64,000 nucleotides of DNA from Robbsia sp. KACC 23696 (GTDB lineage Bacteria > Pseudomonadota > Gammaproteobacteria > Burkholderiales > Burkholderiaceae): positions 868,001-932,000 of the forward strand of contig NZ_CP156627.1 of assembly GCF_039852015.1 (NCBI RefSeq). The letters run 5' to 3'. Both the position numbers and the translations under genes were made by a program. Position 1 is the stretch's first letter, and every line of letters starts with the position of its first letter. Shown here piece after piece: positions 1-9,646 of the stretch. The notes beneath the pieces were generated by a model that ran no database searches, had not been told where the DNA came from, and was given only the letters and a program-made list of their open reading frames with translations.

Positions 1-1181
1 ACGTAGAGACGTGTCGGCTTGAGACGTAACGCCTCCAGTGGATCCTTGGCTTGCAGTACGACGAAGTCCGCATGCTTGCCTTTTTCGAGGCCGTAACCTT
101 GCAATCCCATGGCCTTTGCGGAATTGACGGTAAGGGCATCGAATACTCGCTTCTTATCCTCGACGCCGGCCATCTGCGCCACATGGACGGCCATATGGCC
201 CACTTCCAGCATATCGGCGGAACCCATCGAATACCACGGGTCCATCACGCAATCATGGCCGAACGAAACGTTCAAGCCCGCATCCATCAACTCCCGTACT
301 CGCGTCAGGCCGCGACGCTTCGGATAGCTGTCGTGCCGTCCCTGCAACATGATGTTGATCAAGGGATTCGAGATGACTTGAATATTGGCTTCCGCCATTA
401 AGGGGATGAGTTTGGAAACGTAGTAGTTGTCCATCGAATGCATCGAGGTCAGATGCGAGCCGGCCACGCGTCCTTGAAGACCGAATCGAATGGTTTCGCT
501 CGACAGCGTTTCAATGTGGCGTGACAACGGGTCGTCGGTTTCGTCGCAATGCATATCGACCTGCAGGCCACGGTCCGCAGCGATGCGGCACAATGCCTCG
601 ACCGACGCCGCGCCCTGTGCCATCGTTCTCTCGAAATGCGGGATACCGCCGACGATATCGACGCCCATGTCCAGTGCGCGATTCAGCGCGTCCACCGCGC
701 CGGGCGCGCGGTAATAGCCGTCCTGCGGGAAGGCGACGAGCTGGAGGTCGATATACGGCGCGACTTTTTCGCGTACTTCGAGCAAGCCTTCGACGGTGAT
801 CAGCCGGGGATCGCTGACATCCACGTGGCTGCGAATATGCAGCAAGCCCTGCGAAATGGCGAGGTCGCAGTATCGCAGCGCGCGTTCGACGATCGCTTCG
901 CGCGTCACGGTGGCGCGAAGCTCGCCCCAGAGCGCGATGCCTTCGAGCAGCGTGCCCGAGAGGTTCATACGGGGCAGGCCCATCGACAGCGTCGCGTCCA
1001 TATGAAAGTGCGGGTCGACAAATGGCGGCGATACCAGGCGGTCCGTGGCGTCGATTTCTTCGACGCCAAGCGCGGCGATCGACGCGGCGATATCCGCGAT
1101 CTTACCGTCTTGCACGGCGATATCGATGCCGCTACGACCATCGGGAAGGGTGGCGTTGCGTACGATCAGGTCGAACTTCAT
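1..1181 (-). CDS. codA: Cytosine deaminase-like amidohydrolase (3' end cut by window edge)
   Basis: Zinc/iron amidohydrolase expected to deaminate cytosine or a related cyclic amidine in the cytosol. Translating the minus strand from ATG 1181 gives an uninterrupted frame to base 1 with the metal-site signatures in order: PHFHMD near residue 60, HIRSHVDV near 120, GGIPHFE near 190, HCDE near 225 and GHDCVMDPWYSMG near 320, the last being characteristic of the CodA branch. The C-terminal barrel strand and the stop lie outside the window. No partner transporter (CodB) is visible on this side. The exact substrate (cytosine, isoguanine, creatinine-like) is inferred from family only. Confidence 0.85.
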   Translation of the reverse strand, partial: MKFDLIVRNATLPDGRSGIDIAVQDGKIADIAASIAALGVEEIDATDRLVSPPFVDPHFHMDATLSMGLPRMNLSGTLLEGIALWGELRATVTREAIVERALRYCDLAISQGLLHIRSHVDVSDPRLITVEGLLEVREKVAPYIDLQLVAFPQDGYYRAPGAVDALNRALDMGVDIVGGIPHFERTMAQGAASVEALCRIAADRGLQVDMHCDETDDPLSRHIETLSSETIRFGLQGRVAGSHLTSMHSMDNYYVSKLIPLMAEANIQVISNPLINIMLQGRHDSYPKRRGLTRVRELMDAGLNVSFGHDCVMDPWYSMGSADMLEVGHMAVHVAQMAGVEDKKRVFDALTVNSAKAMGLQGYGLEKGKHADFVVLQAKDPLEALRLKPTRLY

Positions 1182-1434
1182 CGGCTTGCTCCGAGTATGG
1201 CGGTCCTTGGATACGAACTCATTATCGCTTGAAGCGCGGTGCTTGATCCGATCCGCGATAAGGCAATGCCCACGGCAGCGTCTATTAAGTGGATCAGCCG
1301 AATATTTGACTGAAAATCAATAGTGATTTCCCAATGCTCCTATTTATGCCAAAGTCGATTGAGCGGATAGTGACGTTATCGGATGCAAACGCTGAAAAGG
1401 CCAAGGCATCGAATTAACAGAGGAGGATCGAATC

Positions 1435-2343
1435 ATGCAGATTTTTGTGACGGGAGCCGGTGGCTTCATCGGCGGCAGCATCGCGGCGCATCTCGTTAAA
1501 CGCGGGCATCAGGTCACGGGCCTGATCCGCCGGGCAGAACAGGCCAAAGACCTTCAGGCGCTCGGCATCACGCCGGTGATCGGCAGCCTCGACGATACGG
1601 CGGTGTTGGCTGCCGAGGCGCGGGCAGCGGATGCCGTCGTCAACGCCGCCGACAGCGACCATCAGGGCGCGATCGATGCCTTGTTGCATGCACTGTCGGG
1701 AAGCGGCAAGGCGTTTTTGCATACCAGCGGGTCGAGCATCGTCGGCGATGCATCGGGCGGTTTGGCGTCCGATATCGTCTATGACGAAACATCGATGCCC
1801 GCGCCCACGCCCGACAAGGCGGCCCGTGTCGCCATCGACACGAAGGTACAAGATGCCGCGAGACAAGGCGTGCGCGCCGTCGTGCTATGCAACACGCTGA
1901 TCTATGGCCATGGCGCCGTGCCGGGCGCGAAAAGCGTTCAACTGCCGAGGCTGATCGCACAAGCGGAGAAGAGCGGCATCGTGCGCCACGTGGGCCCGGG
2001 ATTGAATCGCTGGTCGAACGTGCATATCGACGACGTCGCCGCGCTCTATGCATTGGTGTTGGAAAACGCCGACCTGGCACCGGGCGGCAGTTTCTTTTTT
2101 GTCGAGAGCGGCGAGGCCGCTTTCCGCGACATGACCGCCGCGATCGCACAGGCCCTGCATCTGGGACCGGCCCAGGACTGGCCGCTCGACGAGGCGAAGG
2201 CGGAGTGGGGTTATGAGATGGCCTCCTATGCGCTTGGCTCGAACAGCCGCGTTCGCAGCCGATTCACGCATAGGCGACTGGGCTGGCAGCCGCAAAGAAC
2301 ATCGGTCGTCGATTGGATTCGCGACGAGATGCGGACGCAATAA
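1435..2343 (+). CDS. NAD(P)-dependent epimerase/dehydratase-family (extended SDR) protein
   Basis: A 302-residue extended SDR. It opens with the Rossmann motif TGAGGFIG at residues 6-13, has an acidic/hydrophobic second strand, and carries the ALYALV and VESGE segments typical of atypical nucleoside-diphosphate-sugar epimerase-like proteins. No YxxxK catalytic pair in the classic position is obvious (a TSGSSIVGD segment is near residue 100), so it may be an atypical SDR. The start is set by a strong ribosome binding site, gaggagg, a few bases upstream. It stands alone between a divergent cytosine deaminase and a convergent monooxygenase gene. Substrate unknown. Confidence 0.8.
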   Translation: MQIFVTGAGGFIGGSIAAHLVKRGHQVTGLIRRAEQAKDLQALGITPVIGSLDDTAVLAAEARAADAVVNAADSDHQGAIDALLHALSGSGKAFLHTSGSSIVGDASGGLASDIVYDETSMPAPTPDKAARVAIDTKVQDAARQGVRAVVLCNTLIYGHGAVPGAKSVQLPRLIAQAEKSGIVRHVGPGLNRWSNVHIDDVAALYALVLENADLAPGGSFFFVESGEAAFRDMTAAIAQALHLGPAQDWPLDEAKAEWGYEMASYALGSNSRVRSRFTHRRLGWQPQRTSVVDWIRDEMRTQ

Positions 2344-2400
2344 GCCCGTGGCGTGCCACGCGGCGGCCGGCGCATCCTAGATACCGCCGCCGCTGCGCGC

Positions 2401-3723
2401 TTATTTGCCGAATGCCGCCGGTGCCAATCCCAAATTGGCGCGCAGCGTCGTGCCTTCGTACTCGGTACGGAACAGCCCGCGGCGCCGCAACTCCGGCAAC
2501 AGCAGATCGGTCATGTCGTCGATGCCTTGCGGCAAGGTGGCGGGACAGATATTGAAGCCATCGGCGGCGCCGTTGCGGAACCAGGACTCCATGTCGTCGG
2601 CAACGTCCTCGGCCGTGCCGACCAGCGCACGACCCGCGTTCGCCGCCGCAACGTGCTGGTACAACTGGCGCAGTGTCAGATTATCGCGCTTGGCGACGTC
2701 CATCAGATTGCGCGCGATGCTGTGTACTTCGCTGCCCGCGACATCGGGTACCGGCGCATCCAGATCATAAGACGACAAGTCGCCGAGCACGTTATACAGA
2801 ATGGCCAGGCCCGTCAACGGATGGATCAGCTCCTGCAATTGCTCGAATTTTTCCTGCGCTTCCTGCCGCGACTTGCCGATATATGGCGTCAGGCCCGGCA
2901 TGATCAACAGTTCGTGCGGCGCGCGACCGTATTTCGCCAGACGACTTTTAACGTCGGCATAATATTTCTGCGCCGATTGGAGATCCAGCGTGCTGCTATA
3001 GACCACGTCCGCGCTCTTGGCGGCGATTTCCCGTCCGGGCTCCGATGCGCCGGCCTGCACGATCAACGGTCGTCCCTGCGGCGTCCGCGCCGAATTCAGC
3101 GGACCGCGCACGCGGAAGTGCTTGCCCTTGTGATGCGGGGTATGGAGCTTTGCTTCGTCGTAGAAAATCCCGCTCTCCTTGTCGCGGACGAAAGCGTCTT
3201 CCTCCCAACTGCTCCATAAGGCCTTCACGACATCGACGAACTCGTCGGCGCGCTCGTAACGTTCGTCATAGCCGAGGTGTTCGTCGCGCGAGAAATTCCA
3301 CGCCTCCTGCTGCGACCAGGACGTGACGACATTCCAGCCCGCGCGACCGCCGCTGATATGGTCGATCGACGAAAACTTCCGGGCGATGTGAAAGGGCTCG
3401 TTATACGTCGTCGATGCCGTGGCGACCAGGCCGATGTGCGAGGTGCAGGCGCCGAGCGCGGCCAGCAGCGTCAGCGGTTCCAATTCCGCATTCTTCATAT
3501 CGCGCGCCAACGACCCCTTTGGATTGTCATCGGCGCGAATGCCGATGCCATCGGCAAAGAAGATCATATCCAGTTTAGCCGCTTCCGCTTTTTTCGCACT
3601 ACTTAGAAAATAGTTAAAATCGATCGCGCCACCCGACGGCACGTCGGGGTGCCGCCACGCGGCAATGTGATATCCCAAATAGCGCATCGAGAGGCCGAGC
3701 CTCATTTTCCTGTCCTGTGACAT
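2401..3723 (-). CDS. LLM-class flavin-dependent monooxygenase, NtaA/SnaA/DszA family
   Basis: A 440-residue FMNH2-using two-component monooxygenase with the family TIM-barrel pattern: MRLGLSMRYLGYH near the N terminus, the FFADG strand near residue 55, SGGRAGWNVVTS near 125 and LIVQAGASEPGRE near 220. Members hydroxylate aminopolycarboxylates (nitrilotriacetate, EDTA), sulfur heterocycles or sulfonates, and need a separate flavin reductase, which is not visible here. It is the last gene of the minus-strand run that begins with the substrate-binding protein at 10723, 89 bases after the FAD oxidoreductase, so co-transcription is likely. The context suggests an N-alkylated amino acid as substrate (inference). 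Confidence 0.85.
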   Translation of the reverse strand: MSQDRKMRLGLSMRYLGYHIAAWRHPDVPSGGAIDFNYFLSSAKKAEAAKLDMIFFADGIGIRADDNPKGSLARDMKNAELEPLTLLAALGACTSHIGLVATASTTYNEPFHIARKFSSIDHISGGRAGWNVVTSWSQQEAWNFSRDEHLGYDERYERADEFVDVVKALWSSWEEDAFVRDKESGIFYDEAKLHTPHHKGKHFRVRGPLNSARTPQGRPLIVQAGASEPGREIAAKSADVVYSSTLDLQSAQKYYADVKSRLAKYGRAPHELLIMPGLTPYIGKSRQEAQEKFEQLQELIHPLTGLAILYNVLGDLSSYDLDAPVPDVAGSEVHSIARNLMDVAKRDNLTLRQLYQHVAAANAGRALVGTAEDVADDMESWFRNGAADGFNICPATLPQGIDDMTDLLLPELRRRGLFRTEYEGTTLRANLGLAPAAFGK

Positions 3724-3812
3724 AGCCTTACTCCTCCGTGATAGGTGACCGGCTTACCGGTCTTTCGATACGTGCGTCCTCGCCGACCATCATGCGGCGA
3801 GGCTCCGACGAT

Positions 3813-4988
3813 TCAGGTAAAGCGGTCGATTGCAAAGGCGTCCAGATTCAGCGAGGCGCTGCCATTCAGCACCAGCTCCGAGACAAGCTTTCCGCAGCCG
3901 GGCCCCATTTGAAAGCCACTCCCGCAATAACCAAAGGAATAGGTTAGATTCGACGCTTGCTTGCTGTTCGACAGCACCGGAAGCGAATCTTCCGTGAACG
4001 CTTCGACGCCGGCCCAGGCCCGATTGATGCCGAGATCGCGGAGATGCGGAAACAGATCGACGACGGTTTGCGCGCTCTTCACCAGCCGCGCGAAGTCGAC
4101 CTCGCCATGCCGGCCGGGCAGGTCGGCAATGCCGATCAACTTGCCGCCGATGACGACGGTGCCATTGTCATATTGCTTGAATGAAAGCGGCCGACCCGTC
4201 GCGCCCAATGTGGCGCGGCAAAACGGGGCGACGCGATGCGTGACCATCAGCATCAACCCTTCCGCATGGACCGGAACCGGCTCACCCACTTGCTCGGCCA
4301 GCGCGCCTGCCCAGGCGCCGGCCGTGACGACCAGATGGTCGGCGGCGAAGGCCCCTTGGGCGGTTTGCACCGTCCACCCCGCGCCCTGTTGCGTAACGCG
4401 CGTGACGGCAGTCCCTTCGTGAAAGACGGCCCCCCGTTTTTGCGCCGCGAGTCGAAACGCCGTGGTGGCGCGAAAGGGCAGCGCATAGCCATCGTCGGCC
4501 ACCCAGATGCCGCCGGTGACGTGCGGCGCAAGATGCGGTTCGAGGCGTAATACGGTGTCGCGATCGATGATAGTTTCGTGCGTGAAGCCGTGTGATTCCA
4601 ACAGGCGAACCCGTTCACGGCATTCCGCCAGTTCGGCTTCGGTTTCCGCGATCTTCATCTGACCCGAAGGCACGAAACCGGCATCGTCGTCGACCAGCTC
4701 CGGCAAGCGATGCCAGATCTCGCGCGACATCAGCGATAGCGGTATCTCGGGAAGCAGGCGCCCCAGCGATCGCACACCGCCCGCATTGACGCCGGAGGAA
4801 TGCCGGCCGACATAGTCCGCCTCCAGTACCGTCACCCGCACCCCTTGCCGCGCGAGATGAAAAGCGCTGCTGGCACCATGGATGCCGCCGCCGATGATCA
4901 ACACATCGGCATGCCGGGATGCGCGCGTATCGTGGGGCGCGAGCGGGGCGGTATCGGGCATTGGAGCGGTCGAAAGGCGTTTATTCAC
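3813..4988 (-). CDS. FAD-dependent amine/amino-acid oxidoreductase (DAO fold), HcnC/OoxB-like beta subunit
   Basis: A 391-residue DAO-family flavoprotein. The FAD-binding signature GGGIHGASSA is at about residues 33-42, the HSSGVNAGG segment follows, and the C-terminal YCGSGFQMGPGCGKL closes the FAD site. It resembles the catalytic subunit of octopine/nopaline oxidase and of hydrogen cyanide synthase (HcnC), which oxidise the C-N bond of opines or glycine. Its start overlaps the end of the preceding NAD/FAD subunit by 8 bases, pointing to translational coupling and a heteromeric enzyme. Which amine is oxidised cannot be read from the sequence. Confidence 0.85.
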   Translation of the reverse strand: MNKRLSTAPMPDTAPLAPHDTRASRHADVLIIGGGIHGASSAFHLARQGVRVTVLEADYVGRHSSGVNAGGVRSLGRLLPEIPLSLMSREIWHRLPELVDDDAGFVPSGQMKIAETEAELAECRERVRLLESHGFTHETIIDRDTVLRLEPHLAPHVTGGIWVADDGYALPFRATTAFRLAAQKRGAVFHEGTAVTRVTQQGAGWTVQTAQGAFAADHLVVTAGAWAGALAEQVGEPVPVHAEGLMLMVTHRVAPFCRATLGATGRPLSFKQYDNGTVVIGGKLIGIADLPGRHGEVDFARLVKSAQTVVDLFPHLRDLGINRAWAGVEAFTEDSLPVLSNSKQASNLTYSFGYCGSGFQMGPGCGKLVSELVLNGSASLNLDAFAIDRFT

Positions 4989-6375
4989 TTGCCAATTCCC
5001 CTAAGGTCAGGGGCTTGATAGGCGGACGAAGGCGATAATAGCCAACCGATTCCGGCGACACTTGGCGCGCATCGGCGATGAGTTCCGTGACGGTGAGGCC
5101 GCATTGACGTCCCTGGCACGGCCCCATTCCGCACCGTCCGTAGGACTTTGCCTGATTCGGTCCGAGGCAGCCGAGGGCGACGAAGGCGCGCAATTGACCC
5201 GCGCTGACTTCTTCGCAGCGGCACACGATGACATCGTCGGCCGGGATGCGGTTCGCCTTGCGCGGCCGATACAAGCTGTCCAGGAAAGGGCGAATACGCA
5301 TTGCGTCTGCCAACAAGCGACGGATTTCCGCGATGCGCGCATCACGCGCGGACGAGGGCGCGACGCCCAATTGCGACGCGATCTCCCACGCCGCCAATTC
5401 GCCGCGCAGCATGGCTGCCTGCGCGCCGCCGATGCCGGCGCCATCCCCTGCGACGAATATTCCGGCGACGTCGGTTTCACCCCATTCGTTGCTGTCCGGC
5501 GTGAAGCAGAGTTGCGCATCGTCCCACCGATGTTTGACCCGCAATGCCTGGGTGAATTGCGTATTCGGCACGACGCCTTGATGCAGCAGGAAGAGATCGG
5601 CTTCGATCCGCTGGGATGCGCCGTCGACGGTGAAATGTACCGCCGCGGCCTGTTGGTCCCCCGCCGCGTCACGACGCCCTTCGATGCGGAGATCGTCGGC
5701 TGCTTCGTATATCGGGACGCCTGCTTGACGCAGCGACCGCATCATCTGCAAGCCCTTGCTCAGTGCCGGCCAGGAGCGTAATGCCGCAAGCATATGCCGC
5801 TTCGCGCGCCATCGGTCTTCATGCCGGGTCGTATCGACCAGGGCGCGGATCGGCACACCGGCGCGGACGTATTGCCATCCCAAAAGATAGAGCAGCGGCC
5901 CACAGCCGATCAATACGGGAGGCTCGGTTGGCACGCTGGCAGCACCTTTAAGCAGGATTTGCGCGGCACCGGCGGTCATGACGCCGGGCAGCGTCCATCC
6001 TGGAATAGGAAAGGGTCGCTCCATCGCGCCTGTCGCCAAGACCACGCGTTTGGCCGAAAAACTCGCCACTTTCCCGGCTTTGAGGTAATGGACCGTCCTT
6101 TCGCGCGTCACCTGCCACACCGATGCATAAGGCTCGTGCCGCGCGCCGGATTTGACGAACGCGTCTGCCAGCAGCGCACCCACCGCATAATCGGGACCGA
6201 GTATCTCCCGGTGTTCCGCGTCGTTTTGTTCGATCGCGCGATAGATCTGGCCGCCCACCGCGTTCTGCTCGTCCAGCACGACCACCCGCAAGCCGGCAAT
6301 CGCCGCGCGCGTCGCGCAGGCCAAGCCTGCCGGGCCTGCGCCGATCACCGCGACATCGACATCCTCATGCTTCAT
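4981..6375 (-). CDS. NAD(P)/FAD-dependent oxidoreductase with C-terminal BFD-like [2Fe-2S] domain, HcnB/OoxA-like alpha subunit
   Basis: A 464-residue pyridine-nucleotide-disulfide-type flavoprotein. GAGPAGLACATRAA at about residues 12-25 binds FAD, ATGAMERPFPIPGW near 115 is the second family block, and VAGDGAGIGGAQAA near 320 closes the FAD domain. The C-terminal part has VCRCEE and CGMGPCQGRQC, the four-cysteine BFD-like iron-sulfur arrangement. This architecture is that of OoxA/HcnB, the electron-transferring subunit of opine oxidases and cyanide synthase. It overlaps the small ferredoxin subunit by 4 bases and the DAO subunit by 8, so the three form one translationally coupled complex. 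Confidence 0.88.
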   Translation of the reverse strand: MKHEDVDVAVIGAGPAGLACATRAAIAGLRVVVLDEQNAVGGQIYRAIEQNDAEHREILGPDYAVGALLADAFVKSGARHEPYASVWQVTRERTVHYLKAGKVASFSAKRVVLATGAMERPFPIPGWTLPGVMTAGAAQILLKGAASVPTEPPVLIGCGPLLYLLGWQYVRAGVPIRALVDTTRHEDRWRAKRHMLAALRSWPALSKGLQMMRSLRQAGVPIYEAADDLRIEGRRDAAGDQQAAAVHFTVDGASQRIEADLFLLHQGVVPNTQFTQALRVKHRWDDAQLCFTPDSNEWGETDVAGIFVAGDGAGIGGAQAAMLRGELAAWEIASQLGVAPSSARDARIAEIRRLLADAMRIRPFLDSLYRPRKANRIPADDVIVCRCEEVSAGQLRAFVALGCLGPNQAKSYGRCGMGPCQGRQCGLTVTELIADARQVSPESVGYYRLRPPIKPLTLGELASE

Positions 6376-6722
6376 GACTGAGCTTCCTGGTGGAACGCAT
6401 CGGGCGACAGGTCACGCGCGCCTTCCTGCGATCGGATACGCATGCCGTCCTCTACATCGATGAGACAACTTTGCCGGCTCGGCACGCCATTCACTTCGAC
6501 GAGGCATTCGAAGCACGTGCCCATCATGCAAAACGGTGCGCGCGCGGCCCCCGACACAGGCGTCGCGCGAAAGCGTCGGATCCCGGCCGCGAGGAGCGCC
6601 GCGGCGATCGACCTTCCGGGCGCGACCGATAGCGGCGCGTCGTTGAACCAGATCGTGATCGGTTCCGCTGCCGCCGATGGCGTCGCCGACGGAAGTATCT
6701 TGAAAAGCGGCGATGCATTCAT
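6372..6722 (-). CDS. Small (2Fe-2S) ferredoxin-like subunit, HcnA-like
   Basis: A 116-residue protein with the plant-type [2Fe-2S] cysteine pattern CMMGTCFEC and a fourth Cys in RQSCL, at about residues 69-93. Such small subunits (HcnA, or the N-terminal domain of sarcosine oxidase alpha) complete the three-subunit amine dehydrogenase. I chose the ATG at 6722, preceded by aaggga, rather than an upstream in-frame ATG, because the homologous portion starts just after it. It is separated by 85 bases from the permease gene upstream and overlaps the next gene by 4 bases. Confidence 0.85.
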   Translation of the reverse strand: MNASPLFKILPSATPSAAAEPITIWFNDAPLSVAPGRSIAAALLAAGIRRFRATPVSGAARAPFCMMGTCFECLVEVNGVPSRQSCLIDVEDGMRIRSQEGARDLSPDAFHQEAQS

Positions 6723-6807
6723 GTTCTGGATCCCTTCATGACGCGCCCATCGGCACATCCTTTGTCTTCGACCGCGCCATCGTGGCGCTTCCGTTGCGGG
6801 TCGCGCA

Positions 6808-7605
6808 TTATCGCGATTCTCCGATCAGGATCCGATCGAGGCCGACCAGGCGGTCCATCGCCACCATCAGGATCAGCGTGCCGAAAATGATGACGGTGGA
6901 CACCGATGCGACGAGCGGATCGATTGTCTGGGCGATTTGGTTGTACATCGCCACCGGCAGTGTCGTGGTCCCCGGCGTCGCGACGAAGATCGTCATCGTC
7001 AATTCATCGAAGCTTTGGATGAAGGCCAGCAGCCAGCCCCCGGCGATACCGGTCCGGATCATCGGCAATACGATGCGGCGGAAGACGGTAAAGCGACTGG
7101 CGCCGCAGGACAACGCGGCGTTCTGCGCATCGCGGTCGATGCCGATGGCCGACGACAAGATCAATCGCAGCGCATACGGGAACACGACGATCACGTGCGC
7201 TGCCGTCAGCGACCACATCGAACCGTTTAGTCCAAGCAATGACAGAAAGCGCAGAAAGGCGATGCCCAGCACGACCGCCGGAATCATCATCGGCGACAGC
7301 AGGAAACCGGTGAGCGCGCCGCGGCCGGGAAAGCGATAGCGCGCGATGGCCAAGGCGGCCGGCGTCGCCAGAATCACGCCCAGCGTCGCCGAGCCCAGGG
7401 CGAGTCGGATCGACAGCCAGAACGCATCGATGATGTCCTGGTTCTGCGCGATCGCCCTGAACCATCGAAGCGATGCGCCGTCGAAAGGCATCGAGATATA
7501 GCCCTTTGCAGTGAACGAGACGGCGATGACGGCGAGCAAGGGCGCGGCGATGAACAGGAGAAACAGCGCATTGAAGGCCAGTCCGAGGAATCCGTTGCGT
7601 TTCAT
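6808..7605 (-). CDS. ABC transporter permease, PotC-like (spermidine/putrescine/opine type)
   Basis: A 265-residue inner-membrane permease with about six hydrophobic segments and the binding-protein-dependent transport EAA-type loop around residues 175-195 (CGASRFTVFRRIVLP). The ATG at 7605 is chosen because the first membrane helix follows at once; a longer frame upstream overlaps the neighbouring permease and adds only charged out-of-frame sequence. It lies 26 bases after the first permease gene and forms the second half of the membrane channel with it. Confidence 0.88.
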   Translation of the reverse strand: MKRNGFLGLAFNALFLLFIAAPLLAVIAVSFTAKGYISMPFDGASLRWFRAIAQNQDIIDAFWLSIRLALGSATLGVILATPAALAIARYRFPGRGALTGFLLSPMMIPAVVLGIAFLRFLSLLGLNGSMWSLTAAHVIVVFPYALRLILSSAIGIDRDAQNAALSCGASRFTVFRRIVLPMIRTGIAGGWLLAFIQSFDELTMTIFVATPGTTTLPVAMYNQIAQTIDPLVASVSTVIIFGTLILMVAMDRLVGLDRILIGESR

Positions 7606-7631
7606 GGCGTATCCGATAGCGTCCCGATGCC

Positions 7632-8504
7632 TTACTCGAAAATATGCTTGTAGCGGCGTTCCGCCAAGCGGCTGCACCCCATCACGATCGCGACATTGGC
7701 GATCAGCAGCAGCACCGCGATACTCGCGCCCAGCGGCCAGTTCAAGGTGCCGAGGAATTCGTCGTATGCGGCGGTGGCCACCACCTTCAGGCGGCGCCCA
7801 CCAATCAGCGCGGGTGTCGCAAAAGCCGATGCCGACAGCGCGAACACGATGATCGAGCCGGACAGGATGCCGGGCATCAATTGCGGCAGGACGACGCGTC
7901 GCAGCACCGTGAACGGTTTTGCGCCCATCGACATTCCCGCCCATTCCACCTGCCCGTCCAGCTTCTGCAGATTGGCCCAGACCGACATCACCATGAAGGG
8001 GACCAGGACGTGTGTCAGCGCGATCGTCACCCCGAACATCGTGAAGACCATGCGTACCGGTGCCGAGGTGATATGCAGCGCTTGCAATACATCGTTGACC
8101 ACGCCGTTATTGCCCAGCAGGATCTGCCAGCCCAGGGTGCGCACGACCACCGAGATCAGCAGCGGTCCGAGCACGACCAGCAGGCAAAGCGATTGCCAGG
8201 GCTTGCGCATCCGCGCCAGTACGATCGTCTCGGGCACGCCGAGCAACACGGACAGGACCGTGACGCCGACGGAAAGAAGGGCGGTGCGCAGGAAGATTTC
8301 GCCGTAATACGGGTCGGTGACGACTTCGATGTAGTTCTTGATCGTATAGCTGTGCAATGTGCCTTGCGTATCGCTGAACGCGTGAAACGAGAGAATCACG
8401 ATCAGCAACAACGGCACCAGCAATAGGCCGCAGAACAGCAGCAGCGAGGGCGACGACAGTAACCACGGCGCGCTGCCGGCGTGCATTTGCTCGCGGTCAG
8501 ACAT
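7632..8504 (-). CDS. ABC transporter permease, PotB-like
   Basis: A 290-residue integral membrane protein with a first helix at about residues 14-40 and the conserved cytoplasmic loop GMSMGAKPFTVLRRVVLP near 190-207, which contacts the ATPase. It belongs to the polyamine/opine/iron importer permease group. It overlaps the ATPase gene by 8 bases and is followed by a second permease, giving the normal A-B-C layout. Together with the binding protein at 9647-10723 it should import a small cationic or zwitterionic nitrogen compound. Confidence 0.88.
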   Translation of the reverse strand: MSDREQMHAGSAPWLLSSPSLLLFCGLLLVPLLLIVILSFHAFSDTQGTLHSYTIKNYIEVVTDPYYGEIFLRTALLSVGVTVLSVLLGVPETIVLARMRKPWQSLCLLVVLGPLLISVVVRTLGWQILLGNNGVVNDVLQALHITSAPVRMVFTMFGVTIALTHVLVPFMVMSVWANLQKLDGQVEWAGMSMGAKPFTVLRRVVLPQLMPGILSGSIIVFALSASAFATPALIGGRRLKVVATAAYDEFLGTLNWPLGASIAVLLLIANVAIVMGCSRLAERRYKHIFE

Positions 8505-9564
8505 GGGCGCGATCCTGATCCAATACCCGTAAATCGTCGTCGGTCCAATCCAGGCCGACGGCGTCGCCTTCGTCCGGCGGCATCATCCCGTTATTCGGGC
8601 GGCTGACGCTGATCCGGCCGAGTGGCGTATCCACCTGCAGCAGCCATTGGTTGCCGACGAACACGCGGGTAACGATGACGCCGCGCAGGCGCGCGGATGC
8701 GACGTCAAGCAAGCGGACTTTCTCCGGCCTGAGATACACATGGACGGCGCCCTGCACGTGACGCCCTTCATGCGGGACCGTCATCAGCGTGCCGGCCACG
8801 TCGACTTCGGCGCAGCGCGGATTGCGCGCCTGGACGGCGCCGGAGAAGGTATTGGTCTTGCCGAGGAAGGACGAGGCGAACGGTGTCTTCGGCCGCTCAT
8901 ACGCCTCGAATGGCGTGCTGATCTGCGCGATGCCGCCGCGATGCATGACGGCGATGCGGTCGCTCATCGTCATCGCTTCCACCTGATCGTGCGTGACCAG
9001 AATCGTCGTGATGCCGAGGCGACGTTGAATGCTGCGCAGCTCGATATGCATTTCCTCGCGCAGTTTGGCGTCGAGGTTGGACATCGGTTCGTCGAGCAGC
9101 AGCAGCGCCGGCCGCATCGCGAGCGCGCGAGCAATGGCGACGCGCTGCCGCTGGCCGCCCGACAGTTCCTTCGGATAGCGCGCGTTCAGCCCGGTCAGGC
9201 GGACCAGCTCGAGCGCCTCGTCGATGCGCGTGACGCGCTCGGACTTAGGGACCTTCTGCATTTCGAGACCGAAGCCGACATTGCCGGCCACCGTCATGTG
9301 CGGAAACAGCGCATAGCTTTGGAACACGATGCCCATGCCGCGCTTCTCCGGCGGCAACTGCGTGATATCGCGTCCATCGAGGTGCACGGTGCCCGTCGTC
9401 GGCGTGACGAAGCCGGCGATCATTTGCAGCGTCGTGGTCTTCCCGCAACCGGAGGGGCCCAGCAGCGACAGGAATTCCCCGCGCTCCACGCTGAGATCTA
9501 TCTGTTCTATGGCGGTATAGTCGCCATAGCGTTTCGAGATGCCCTTGAGGGTCAGGAAGGTCAT
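8497..9564 (-). CDS. ABC transporter ATP-binding protein, PotA-like
   Basis: A 355-residue ATPase with Walker A GPSGCGKTT near residue 40, Q-loop VFQSYALFP near 85, the [14 protein letters not shown] signature near 138, Walker B LLLLDEPMSNLDAKLRE near 160 and a switch His in LVTHDQVEAM. A TOBE-like beta-barrel occupies the last 100 residues, as in PotA/MalK importers. The ATG at 9564 is chosen because the ABC domain starts immediately after it. It drives the neighbouring permeases at 7632 and 6808. Confidence 0.92.
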   Translation of the reverse strand: MTFLTLKGISKRYGDYTAIEQIDLSVERGEFLSLLGPSGCGKTTTLQMIAGFVTPTTGTVHLDGRDITQLPPEKRGMGIVFQSYALFPHMTVAGNVGFGLEMQKVPKSERVTRIDEALELVRLTGLNARYPKELSGGQRQRVAIARALAMRPALLLLDEPMSNLDAKLREEMHIELRSIQRRLGITTILVTHDQVEAMTMSDRIAVMHRGGIAQISTPFEAYERPKTPFASSFLGKTNTFSGAVQARNPRCAEVDVAGTLMTVPHEGRHVQGAVHVYLRPEKVRLLDVASARLRGVIVTRVFVGNQWLLQVDTPLGRISVSRPNNGMMPPDEGDAVGLDWTDDDLRVLDQDRAHV

Positions 9565-9646
9565 GGGTGCGATGTCGTTTCCGAGTCGGGACAATGTGCC
9601 GCGCCCGACGCCGCGCAAGGCGACGTCCGCGGCGCGTATGCGATGA